Assembly (NCBI RefSeq): GCF_021190955.1
Contig: NZ_JAIOAO010000003.1
Span: 434,001 to 498,000 of the forward strand
Direction: 5' to 3'
Length of the DNA stretch: 64,000 nt
DNA from: Parachryseolinea silvisoli
GTDB taxonomy: Bacteria; Bacteroidota; Bacteroidia; Cytophagales; Cyclobacteriaceae
Shown here: in pieces, positions 36,274 to 48,200 of the stretch
How positions within the stretch are numbered: the stretch's first letter is position 1
Layout of the letters: the number at the start of each line of letters is the position of its first letter
The notes under the pieces: generated by a model
Told to the model about the DNA's origin: nothing
The model's input: the letters and a program-made list of their open reading frames with translations, nothing else
Database searches by the model: none
Program-made: the position numbers and the translations under genes

Positions 36274-39243
36274 ATGAAACACCTTTACCTTGCCTGTATG
36301 TGCATTACGGGCTTCTTTGCCGTAAAGGCTCAGCAGCCGGTAATTGTGAAGATTGAACCTATGCGCACGTATCCTCTGGATACCGTGTTGATAACGGGTT
36401 CGGGCTTCAGTGCAACGGCGTCGCAAGTGTGGTTCGATCATGTCAAAGGACGGATCGTGCGCGCTTCGGAGTTTTCCGTACTGGTCGCTGTGCCAGCGCA
36501 AGCCCGGTATCACAACGTAGAGGTTATTAATTTAACGACGCGCCTTTCGGCGAAGTCGCCGCTGAAATTCTTATCTTCCTTTAGCGGTACCACTTTCGAT
36601 CCTGCGAAATTTCAGTCTATTGATCTTTCTGCCAATACACCCTCGGTATTTGATCTCTGTTCTGCTGATCTCGACAGTGATGGCAAGCCTGATTTGATCG
36701 GAACCCGCAACGATGGCGGGACCGACCTGGTTGTGCTTCACAACAAGAGCGCCATCGGGTCGGTGAGCTATACTAAATATGACAAGAGCAATCTTCCGGT
36801 GCTCAATCTCACGCAACCTACGCAACATATCGCGTGCGGAGATCTAAACCTGGATGGCAAGCCAGACGTGGTCGTGTCACGCGCCGGGGCGACGGCTAAC
36901 AGTATATTTATATTTCGGAACACCAGCGCAGCAACACCAGATTTTGCCAGTGCGATCGAGCTCTTTCTGGACATCGGAAACCTGGCACGCCAGGTTTCCA
37001 TCCATGACCTGAACGGCGATGGTAAGCCTGAGATCATCGTTGCCAACTCCGCCAATTCCAGTAACCTTTATGTATTCGTAAACCAAAGCGCTGGAGGTGC
37101 TCTGAGCATCAATCCAACGCCCCTGAAGTTTGCCGTTGCAGGTGCCCCCAATACACTGGCCTTAGAGGTGCAAGACTTTGATAATGACGGGAAGACGGAT
37201 ATCATCGCTTCGCAAAACCAGGGCGCTAATTTATTCTTCCTGAAGAACACGAGCACGGCGTCTGTAAATTTTGCGGCGGCTCAATCCATTAGCGTGGCCG
37301 GTACAATCAATGACATAAACTCCGCCGACTTCAATGATGACGGTAAGTTGGATCTTGTCGTTACGAGTGTTTTTGGTGGACAGGTATTCTTGCTTCTCAA
37401 TCAGACCAGTGGTGGAACGGTTGCATTTTCCTCCCAAATTCCAGCGGCGACGGGCACCGGACCTTTTGGTGTGGAATGCGCAGACATCAACGGCGACGGT
37501 TTTACCGATATCATTGTTCAGAACAGGCAAACATCGTACATCTCGGTTTTTCTGCACAACGGAAATTTTGCTACACCCACGTTTACATCATCGACTATTG
37601 CAATCCCTTTGAAACAGGGGTGGTTTAGCAGAGTAGCGGACTTCGACGGTGATGCCAAGCCCGACATTGTGTTTACAAGTGCCGTGGGGATTGGCGCTTC
37701 CAACACCATCACGATGCTGCGCAACAGCAACTGCCATTACCCGGTAATTTTGAACGATCCCCCGCTTACCATTTGCCCCGGGCAAAACATTCGCCTCGAA
37801 TCCATCCCCATACCCAACGTCACATTCGAATGGATGAAAGATGGTGTAACCGTAAAACCAGTCAGCGGTGATCCTTTTGCATACATTACCAGTGCGGGAT
37901 CATATACCGTCAAGGCAGTCGGAGAGAGTGGCGCTTGCGCTATTACGTCTGGCCCACTGGTTGTCGGTTCCGGAACAGGAGCCGTCCCGCCCGATGCTAT
38001 CATTGGCCCCATACCGCTTGCCTGTGCGGGCAGCGACCTGACCATTACCGCCACTGCGGTAGTGGGTGCGACTTACCGTTGGCAAGGCCCGAACGGCTTT
38101 ACCGTGGAGGAGACCGACAATCAACTGGTCATTCCGGCCATCACACCAGCACAGGCTGGGATGTATTCGGTCCAATTGAAGATGGGCGGATGCACCGGCG
38201 ATGAGGACACGGAAGAGGCCACCGTGGCGGACGTCGGGAGCTTTGTTATTAGCAGCAGCAATGCTTCGGAACCGTTGTGTGAAGGCGGGAATATCACGCT
38301 GTCGGTTGCGTCAGCTTCGAGCAGATCCTATCAGTGGGTGAAGGATGGCGCAGACATTGGCGGGCAAATATCCAATACACTCACGCTGACAAATGTCTCG
38401 CCGGCATCGGCCGGGAGCTATAAAGCGCGGATATCCTTTAGCGGGTGTTCGGAGGAAACATCACCGGTCGCCGTCGTCATCCGGAAAAAGCCTGTTGCCA
38501 GGTTTACCTTCAGCACCCCGTGCCTGCATGAAGCGACTCTATTTACCAATACCTCTACCGTTGACGACCTGGCGGACGTGACCTACACCTGGGCTTTTGG
38601 TGACGGTGAAGCAAGCACAGACGTCTCGCCGACACATACCTATTCCGATTCACCGGCACAAGATCCTTCCCTTACGATACAGTATACCGGACTACCAGCC
38701 TGCACCGCTGCGATTTCGAATACCATGACTGTTCTGGCTTCGGAGAAACCGGAAATTGCGGCAAGCGCCCCTGACCTCTGCCCGGGCAATACGGTGACGT
38801 TGTCGCTGACCGGAATCTTTACTTCGGTCGAGTGGTTTTCGGGAAGTACGAGCATCGGTACATCGCCGACTATTGACATTACCGAACCCGGGTTGTATGC
38901 TGTTGTTGTGCAACACACTAATGAATGTACAGGAACAAACGAAGTTGTGATAGATCGTTCTGCCGATTGTTCCGTAGTGGATATTGTCGTGCCGAATATG
39001 TTTTCTCCGAATGGGGACGCAAGAAATGACCGCTGGGAAATCCGTGGTATTGAAAGCGTCCCGGGTTGCACCATGAAAGTTTTCGATGACCGGGGCGTGA
39101 AACTATTAGACAAAGATGGATACGACATCAACGGTTGGGATGGTACTTACAATGGAAGGGCTCTTCCCGATGGTGTATACTTCTATATCCTGACCTGCCC
39201 TGATCGAAAGCCGATCACCGGGTCAGTTTTAATCATCAAGTAA
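36274..39243 (+). CDS. T9SS type B secreted protein with TIG, FG-GAP, Ig-like and PKD domains
   Basis: A 989-residue secreted multi-domain protein. It has a signal peptide (to about residue 20), an IPT/TIG domain (about 22-105, starting VIVKIEPMRTYPLDTVLITGSGF in part) and FG-GAP/VCBS blades with DxDxDGxxD calcium loops (about 125-480: DLDSDGKPD, DLNLDGKPD, DLNGDGKPE, DFDNDGKTD, DFNDDGKLD, DINGDGFTD, DFDGDAKPD). Ig-like domains with paired cysteines follow (about 485-740 and 823-900), a PKD domain (AFGDGEASTDVSPTHTYS), and a CHU_C type B sorting domain (VVPNMFSPNGDARNDRW, last 90 residues). It is probably attached to or released at the cell surface by the type IX secretion system. It is nine bases upstream of the giant adhesin gene, so the two are co-transcribed. 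Confidence 0.93.
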   Translation: MKHLYLACMCITGFFAVKAQQPVIVKIEPMRTYPLDTVLITGSGFSATASQVWFDHVKGRIVRASEFSVLVAVPAQARYHNVEVINLTTRLSAKSPLKFLSSFSGTTFDPAKFQSIDLSANTPSVFDLCSADLDSDGKPDLIGTRNDGGTDLVVLHNKSAIGSVSYTKYDKSNLPVLNLTQPTQHIACGDLNLDGKPDVVVSRAGATANSIFIFRNTSAATPDFASAIELFLDIGNLARQVSIHDLNGDGKPEIIVANSANSSNLYVFVNQSAGGALSINPTPLKFAVAGAPNTLALEVQDFDNDGKTDIIASQNQGANLFFLKNTSTASVNFAAAQSISVAGTINDINSADFNDDGKLDLVVTSVFGGQVFLLLNQTSGGTVAFSSQIPAATGTGPFGVECADINGDGFTDIIVQNRQTSYISVFLHNGNFATPTFTSSTIAIPLKQGWFSRVADFDGDAKPDIVFTSAVGIGASNTITMLRNSNCHYPVILNDPPLTICPGQNIRLESIPIPNVTFEWMKDGVTVKPVSGDPFAYITSAGSYTVKAVGESGACAITSGPLVVGSGTGAVPPDAIIGPIPLACAGSDLTITATAVVGATYRWQGPNGFTVEETDNQLVIPAITPAQAGMYSVQLKMGGCTGDEDTEEATVADVGSFVISSSNASEPLCEGGNITLSVASASSRSYQWVKDGADIGGQISNTLTLTNVSPASAGSYKARISFSGCSEETSPVAVVIRKKPVARFTFSTPCLHEATLFTNTSTVDDLADVTYTWAFGDGEASTDVSPTHTYSDSPAQDPSLTIQYTGLPACTAAISNTMTVLASEKPEIAASAPDLCPGNTVTLSLTGIFTSVEWFSGSTSIGTSPTIDITEPGLYAVVVQHTNECTGTNEVVIDRSADCSVVDIVVPNMFSPNGDARNDRWEIRGIESVPGCTMKVFDDRGVKLLDKDGYDINGWDGTYNGRALPDGVYFYILTCPDRKPITGSVLIIK

Positions 39244-39251
39244 GATTTAGC

Positions 39252-42200
39252 ATGAAGCACGCCATACCACACAAAATATTTTTAGAAGAAAAGGTACAAT
39301 CGCTCAGATTTGCTTTTTGCGTGTTATTAATCCTTGTGGGAGGATCTGCGTTCGCTCAAATTGACTGTAGCAAGAACGCGAATTGCGGGGATCCTTACTG
39401 CGCACCTGTTGCCAATGATGGAAAGGAACTCGGGTGCGAATGTTTCGACACCGTCGATAATGACGGCGATGGTAAAACGGATCAGGGCGATCCGAACTGC
39501 GCGACCTATTACGGGTTAACTTTCGTAGGCGAGGGCTCGGATTGCAGTATAACACCTCCTGGTGCAAGTACTCCCTTTGACCTGGTTGGACCTCCCATTG
39601 TGTCCGGTCAGAATACTGCCGACACGCAATCAAAAGTAGCGGCAGCCGACGTGGATGGAAACGGAATGCCTGATATTTTGATCACCTCCAAATGGAATGC
39701 AGAAGTACGCCTTGTTGCGTCGACTGCGCAAACTGGTGTGGCCGCGCTGGGTGGCGGTAGCTTTGCACCGGGAGATATCATCGCCGACTTTCGACTTTCC
39801 GGCGCTGGTATTTCCAGTCGGTTTGATAACATCGGTTGTGGTAAAACCGCCAACCTGGTATTTGAGTATGAAGTATTGACGGCGGACATTGATGGCGATG
39901 GTCGTTCGGAAGTTTTTGCCGTTGTCAGCAATCGCGCGGGAAGTCCCAAAAGTCCACCGACATGTTTTTTCCTCGTGGGACTAAAGCTGCAGGGCTACGG
40001 AGCGCAAGGCATGACTCTTATCCCGGGCTATCCTGTGTATTTAGGTACGAATCGTCCGGGTATCTTCGGCATTGCCGACATGGATGGAGATGATAAGGCC
40101 GAGATCTATCTGCGTGACCGGATCTTCGCGGCTGAAAACGGAAAATTGCTTGCCAGTGAAGGTGGTAAGGACATGACCAACACATCGCTGTGGGATGTTG
40201 ATGTAACGGCTGCGCCCGTAGCCGTAGATATTAAGTCGGCAGGGGCTGATGGCAATGTAATGGAGCTGATCGTTGGCCCCAGAATATACAAAGTCCCGTC
40301 ACTTACGAGCCGCAATCCCGTCAGCCCCGCCGCGCTGACATTGTGGCGCGACATGAATTCACTCAGCTTCGACATCAACAAAGACGGCGCGCCTGACAAG
40401 TATTATGTCAAGTTGATGAACGATCCCGTAGAGTATGGGATAGATAGCCACAGTAGTACGAGTATAGCCGATATCGATAAGGATGGATATATGGATGTGG
40501 TGGTAACGGGTGCTTTGAATTCGTCGCTGGGTAGAACAACCGTCTTTTATTGGAACGTGCAGAAAAATACGGTGAGCGGGTTTATAACACTGAGCGCTGC
40601 AGACATGGGCATTGCGCCCGGAACGGAGCCTGCCGGTAAATGTCCATCGGGCCTTAGCTATACGAACTATCAAAGCGGCTGGATCTGGGGAACAGGTCGC
40701 GTAAACATCGGCGACGCCAATGGCGATGGCAAGTTGGATTTTTCATTCATCGCCGGAAGTCATCTATACTGTGTTACCACAGATGCGCCCGGAACGAATA
40801 TCGTTCCTTTGTGGTCAAATCCGCGCACGATTAACGACTCACGCTCCGGCGTCCTGACGGTGACTCTTTACGATTTCGACAACAACGGTAAACCTGAAAT
40901 GATATACCGCGATTCGCAGGAAGTGGTTGTGATCGATGGCGCGACCGGCGCTACAAAATACTGGTCATCGATCTGCCAGTCGCATACCTATACAGAAGGC
41001 CCTATCATTGCTGATGTGAATGGAGACGGTGCAACGGATATATGCGTTGCGTGTAATCGGAGTAATTCCTTTGATATCTGCGACGACATTCAGCAGCAGG
41101 CCTTGGGAGAAGTGCGTCTTTACTTTTCCAAAGGCAACGAATGGTTGCCTACAAGAAAAGTCTGGAATCAGCCCGGGTATCATGTCGTCAATATCAACGA
41201 CGACTTAACGCTGCCGTTTCCGCAGCTCGATCCGGGTATGGTGTTTGGCAATGCTCCCTGTGCCAACGGGCTTCCGGGACCTCAAACACCCCTGAACGTC
41301 TTTTTGAATCAGATACCGTTTCTAAGCGCCGAGGGCTGCCCCGTGTTTCCCGCGCCCGACCTGGCCTTTACCGGCGACGTGCCCAACCCCCTGTGCAGTG
41401 TTAATCCGACGCTGCCGGGTTGTGATTCCGATGGAGATGGCGTATACGATCCGGCCGTGGTCGTAATTCCCCCCATCTGCGGTAACCTGGCCATTCAGGT
41501 TTATTGCAATATCATCAATTCGGGAGACCTGCCGATCTCGGATGTTGTTCCGATCAGCTTCTTCAACGGCGATCCGACAACCAATCCCGCCGCGCAGCTC
41601 CTGAGTAGCACCACGGTCACCATTTCGAATTTACAGGTCAATCAGACATTCCGCACACCGACCGTCACGTTCAACGGTCCGGGTACAGTGTTCGATCTGT
41701 ACATCGTCATGTATAATAACGGCGCCGTGTTACCGGTTGTCCTGACCGGTGGTTCTGCGAAAGAATGCAGGATCGAAAACAACATGTACAAAGTGACGGT
41801 GACACCGAGTCCGTTTTCTGCCGGGATACAAAAGATCCGCGACAACCTCAAGTGCGTGGCCGCCGATCCGAATGTTGGTGAGCTACGCGCGCGGCTCTAC
41901 AAGTCAGCCACTGCGGGCACCAATGAAATTGTCGACTATAGCGACTACACCTTCCAGTGGTACTACGGGTTAAATACTTCGAATGCCGTGCCGGTCGCGC
42001 TGGGCGGCAACAACTATACGATATCGGGCTTGCCCGAAGGCGATTATTCCTTTGTGGCCACCAATGTGTCGAAGGGTTGTACAACTACTTTAGTGAGCGC
42101 ACGTGTTGATCTGGGTATCACGCTGCCGGCTGTAACCATTAACGTGTTGTCGGATCAAACCACCTGTGCACCTCCCAATGGTGTGCTGGAAGCTGTCGTT

Positions 42201-45200
42201 GCCGGTGGAAACACAGGCTTTAGTTTTGAATGGTACAGCAACGCGGCGCCACTAGGTGTCTCGACTGCTACTGCCACAAACCTGGCCGGTAACAATTACA
42301 CGGTGGTAGTGACGCGAAATGGTTGTACAACAACAGCATCCGAAGTAGTGGACGACCTGGCCTTCGAACCCGATGTGACCGCGACGTCTACGCCTGTCGT
42401 GAATTGCGCAAACCTCGCAAGCGGGTCGGTCACTGCACAGGCACTCTTGACAGGCGTTCCTCAAAATGCTGCTGGTTTTACGTTCAATTGGTATTTTCAT
42501 ACTATAGCCGATGGCTCCCGGGGAAGTATCCTTCCGGCAGCGAACGGAACGGGACCCACGCGAACCGGTTTGGCCGCCGGATTCTATGAGGTTGAGGCTA
42601 TTACGAATGCGACACAATGTAAATCGGCTCCTTTTGTAATCGAGGTTAAAAACGAAACTGTTCTGCCGTCGGTTGAGATTACACAGCTGGCGCCTCAAAC
42701 TTCGTGCGATCCAACAGCACCCAATGGAAGATTACAAGCGGTAGCGCTCATCGGTGGCGTTCCCCAAAGCGCTTCCGACTTCACGTTCCAATGGTTTGTG
42801 GGCCAAAATACACTCCCTCAGAACCTGCACACGGACGTTTCAGGAACGAACGGAAGTATCGCGGATAGTGTCAAAGGCGGAGGTCAATCGTACACGGTCA
42901 GGATCACCTCGGCTTTTCAATGTACCGCCATGGCAGATTCCGTAATTCAGGAGGTCATTAACATACCCGTCGTCACGCTGACCCCTACGCCCAATGGTAT
43001 ATGCGATGAGGTGCTGGCAGGCAAGGCGTTCTCAGGAGCGGTTTCTGCGTCTGTCACATTTGGCGGTAACCTCGTGAACGATTTCACGCAATATAGCTTT
43101 ACATGGTATACCGGTTCGTCGGCCATCGGCGCGCCGAGACCCGAGACCGGAAATTCTTTAGCCGCGCTGGACAGCGGGTTCTATACCGTGGTGGTGAGTC
43201 GGACAGATCTGAAATGTACCGCCGCGCCGGAGACGGGTCTCGTGGAAGACGAACGTATCCTTCCGACGATCACGGCAAATCCGGTGCCGTCCACAAACTG
43301 TACCACAGCACCGAATGGATCGATGGTTGTGACGAACGTAACTTCGGGCACCACCTCGGGCACGGGTTCTCCTTTTGTATATGCCTGGTTTGATGGTGTC
43401 GACGCTACAACGCTGATACCGGGAGAAACGGGCACGAGTTTAGGCAGCATACAAGGCGGTGTTTCGGTGCTCCGCACCGTTCGCGTCACCAATACGAACG
43501 ACGGCTGCAGAAGTACCAACACACAACTCATTTCCGACAACAGGCTTTTACCAATTTTAGCATTAGAGGCCGATCCAAATACGATCTGTGATCCGGATCT
43601 CACATCTCCTCGCCGTGAATTCAATGGAGAGGTAAGAGCAACGATTACCAATGCGGGCCAACCTCAGTTTGTCGATCCTACCTTTGTCTTCGCCTGGACC
43701 AACACCACGGCCGGATCAGCCATAGCCGACACCGACGCCACGATTTCACTCCTCAACAATGGCAGCTATACGGGCGTTGTCACACACCAGCCTACCGGTT
43801 GTGTTTCTGCGCCGGCAAACATCGACGTGATCCCCCAGAAGGTACCCCTTGTGATCGATGCCGTTGCCAATCCATCAACCAACTGCCCGCCGGTAGCCGG
43901 TAACGGTAACGTGGTGATCAACAGCGTGACGGCGGGTGCTATATCGGGCATTGGAGCGCCATTCAAATACCAATGGCACGATGGATCGAATCTCAGTAGC
44001 CCTATTGCGGGTGCAGTGGGGTCTTCTATTCTCAATCAACAGGGTGGTGTTGGCGTATTCCGCACGGTATTGGTCACCAATCAATTGGACGGTTGCCAGA
44101 TGACGGATACGAAAGAGATCGGAGATGCCCGCGTGTTGCCCGTACTGCAGCTGTTGGCGACGCCAAACTCCATTTGTGACCCGGCGCTTGCCGGTAAGCC
44201 ATTCAACGGCGCGGTAGCGGCTACTATCACCAACCTGGCGGATATTGGCGTCCCGCAGACATTCACCTATGTATGGACGGACCAGGAGACCGGTACAATT
44301 ATCGCAGGTGCGACGGGATCCAACCTGATCGAACGTGACAGCAGTTTTTATACCGCGGTTGTTACGCACGTTCCCACCGGCTGTAAATCGCCGGCGGTGA
44401 TAGCGCAGGTTACGCCTGCACAGATACTACCAGTGATCGGCGCAAGTGCCGTGGCTTCTACGAACTGCGATCCTGCAAAAGCCAATGGTTTGGTGCAGGT
44501 CGACGATGTCGATGGAAACTCATCGCCGTTCGCAGGGTATACTTTCGCATGGCGCGGTGGTCTGACGCAAACAGGTCAGCTCATTGCGAATAGCGCTGTT
44601 AGTCCTGATACGCTACAGGGCGCCATGGGTAAATTTTACAACGTCCTGGTGACCAACACCAACGACGGGTGCAAAAATACTTTTGCAGTAGAATTGCCGG
44701 ACGCCCCGGTCAAACCCGTACTTACGTTGTCGGCAAATCCGAATACCATTTGCGACCCCGGAATTGCCGGCGTATCGGAGAATGGCAGCGTACAACAACT
44801 TTCTCTCTCGTATAGCGGAACGTATGCGGGGGCGCAAACCCTGGTTTATAAATGGTTTAACGGTGAATACACCGGGGCGTCGCTTCCGCCGCATACGCCG
44901 GCGCAGACAGCCGTCGATAACATTGGCGCTTTGTCCTTTGGATTCTATTCCGCTACTGTAACAATCGATGAGATCGGCTGTACTTCTGACATCGTTTCGA
45001 TCGAGGTAAAAGATAATTTCTTTACGCCACCGGTCAATATCACTCCGGTCAACCAAACCTCGTGTGATGATCTGAATCCTAACGGAATGCTTACGGCAAC
45101 GGTCGATGAGACTACCATCGGCGGATCGGCAACGGAGAACTCGTCATCGTTGTACGACATCAACTGGTTTAATCGGGACAATCCCATCGTGACGCCGGGA

Positions 45201-48200
45201 ACTGCCGTCACAACGACTACCGCGATCAACGGGCAGATCAACCGTCTGGAGGGTAACCTGTTCTACACGGTGGAGGTGGTTCGGTTGTTAACCGGATGTA
45301 TCAACACGGAGACGGTTTTTCTGCCGGAGATCATTACTTACCCTGTTGTCGCTGCGGCTGTAAGCGCCGACGTGACACGATGTGATTTTCCTAACGGCGA
45401 AGCGATCGCTGACGTCGGTGGTATGCAAAGCGGCTACACATTCTACTGGTTGAATGAGAAAGGGTTGAGCCAAACCACCGTGGCGGCGGACGTGATCGAC
45501 CAGGCGGATGCCACCCAGGTGGATGATGGTCAATATGTCGACCTGATCCCAGGTACCTACACCGTTGTTGCGAAAGACAATTCGACAACCTGTATTTCCC
45601 AGCCTGTAAGCAGAGTGGTGGCTGATAATACCAATAAAACATCGATCGCCATTTCGATCGATGTGAGGCCGGCACATTGCGCCATCGGGGGGGGAGAGAT
45701 GACAGCCACACTGACCGGCGGCGACGGGCCTGCTTTTGACTACGCGTGGTTCAGGGGTGGTCCATTGAACGACAGCATCAACTTTTTCAACAATCCTCCC
45801 ATCTTTAATCCGGCCACAGCCTTTGATCAAACGTTGGGGGGCGGTGTGTCTGATCAGATCACAGGACTTAATTCAGATCTTTACACGTTGGTGATTTCGG
45901 ATAAAGGCAACGGATGCAGTAACTTAAAAACGATCTTCCTGCCATTCTCGAATGCCCATGTCGTTACGCCGGTCGTGACCCCGTCTACGATCTGCCCGTA
46001 CGATATCGGCAATGGTGCCGTTGAAGCAACAGTTACTAACCTGGATGTTGGTAAAACGATCGATAATTATATCTACCGATTCTACAAAGGAGAAAACCCG
46101 CTGGCGGCAAATCAGATCGGACCCAGTGTCGGCCCTGCGCCGGGCAATCCGAATCCCATTACCTATGCCTCGCTCGCGCCCGGCATGTACACCGTCGAAG
46201 TAAGACAAGGCTTTGCGCCGAACTGCCCGGTGTACGAAGTGGTCGAAGTTAAATCGCAGGCACTTGCGCCTGTCATTAATCTGAACGGCGCTTTGTCCGC
46301 TAATACTTCTTGCGATACCAATGTTGCTGACGGTTCTGCGCAGATTGCCATCAACCGGAATCCCGCGGATGTGACCACGGGCTTTACCTATTCGCTGGAT
46401 GTACTGCCTGCACCTGTAGGGTGGGGTGGCGCTGTGGTAACGGGGCCTTATGCTGTCCCGGATCCGGCCGCCGGTGCTCCTGAAATAGTAACCGTCAACG
46501 GCTTGCGACCGGATAATGAAGTGCCGGAATACACCGTCCGTGTAACGTCATCCAACGGCTGTGAGGCAGAGCGATCGATATCTATTCCGAATCAACCGGC
46601 CGTGGCTGAACTGGTCGACGGCGATGTAGTCAGCCAGAATGCCCTGTTCTGTGAGACATCGCTTGAAACCAACGCGCAGATAGAGGTACGATCGCTTGCG
46701 ATCATCGATGGCCCGGCGGATGATCTGGGGGACTACCGGTTTGACTGGTATACCGATCCGGCGCTTACAGTCGCTTCGCGCGTATTGAGTGCAAATGGAG
46801 ACAATACAGCCGCGAAAGGAGGAGAGATACTCTCGAACGTCGGAGCGCCATTGCCTGCTGCAAAGATAACCGCAGGCTCTTATTATGTGGTGGCCAGCAA
46901 AGTCAATGCCGGTACAACGGGTGGTGTAGGGTGTTTTAGCGCTCCGTTCCGCGTGGATATTCTCGACAAAACTGTCAGGCCGGCTCTTACAATAACGCCC
47001 ACTTCAAATACAGCATGTGATACCAATTTTGAAGGTGCGGTGAAAGTAACCGTAACCTCGCCCGGCTCTGTAAATCCGCTTCCGGGTGTGGCGTATACGT
47101 ACGACTGGGTGGTTGCGGCCACGGCCATAACGCCACCGGCGACGTCGGATGGCGACGGTGTGGGCGTGGATGACAATTTCACAGGGTTGAATGATGGCGG
47201 GTATACGCTCGAATTGAGGAACAATGCCAGTGGATGTACCACGACCGGTTCGACCACCGTTACACCGCTGTTCGTTCCGATCATCATCGCGAAGGCTACC
47301 GCCGCGCCCCAGGTCTTGTGTATTGCCGACGGCAGCGTAACGGTGACACAGGTCGATGTAGGCGCCGCGAACTTTGTCAGAGGGGTGGATGCGGAATTCT
47401 TCACCAACTTCTCGTACTCCTGGTATAAGGACAGTCCGCTGCCGGCGACGGCTTTCTTAACCGACGATGCGTCGGCCAGGATCCAGGTGCCGCAATTAGT
47501 TGCCGGGACGAATGCAGGCGAGTATTCAACCATGGGCGCCGGTATATACTATGTGCAGGCAAAACGAATTGCCGGCGCGCCGGGATCCGGATGTGAGTCT
47601 GCGCCGCTGCGTGTAGATGTAGGCGATCAGCGCAGAAATCCGAATGCAGTCCTGTCACCGTCAAACGACACGTCTTGTGAGACCGTTGGCGGCTTTGAAG
47701 GCGCCATTCAGGTTACTGTGATCGATGCGGGTTCAGGCCCGTTGCCGCTCAACTATACCTTTGACTGGACGACCACGGAACCGTCTGTGCCTGCAGATGG
47801 CGCGGTATATTCCGATACGGAGTCTTTCACGGGGTTAAAGGATGGTGACTACTCCGTCCGCATGACCAACAATACCAGCGGTTGTTTTTCCAATTTCGCG
47901 ACCCAGATCCAGCGCTCATCGGTTCCGATCATCATCGCCTCTGCCGATGTTACGAATCAAATTATCTGCAATCCCGACGGAAGCGTGCGGGTAACGCGTA
48001 TCGATGTCGGTTCATCGGATAGCTATGTACCGGCAGATGCGGCCTTCGGAGATTTTGTGTTCTCATGGACAAAAGCGAATGCCAATAGCGCAGCATTGGA
48101 AGACGATATGGGAGATCCGATTACCGGTGGTGCTTTGCTCCCCGGAACCAACGCCGGCGAATACTCCCAGCTGCTGGCGAATAGTTATTACGTTACGGCG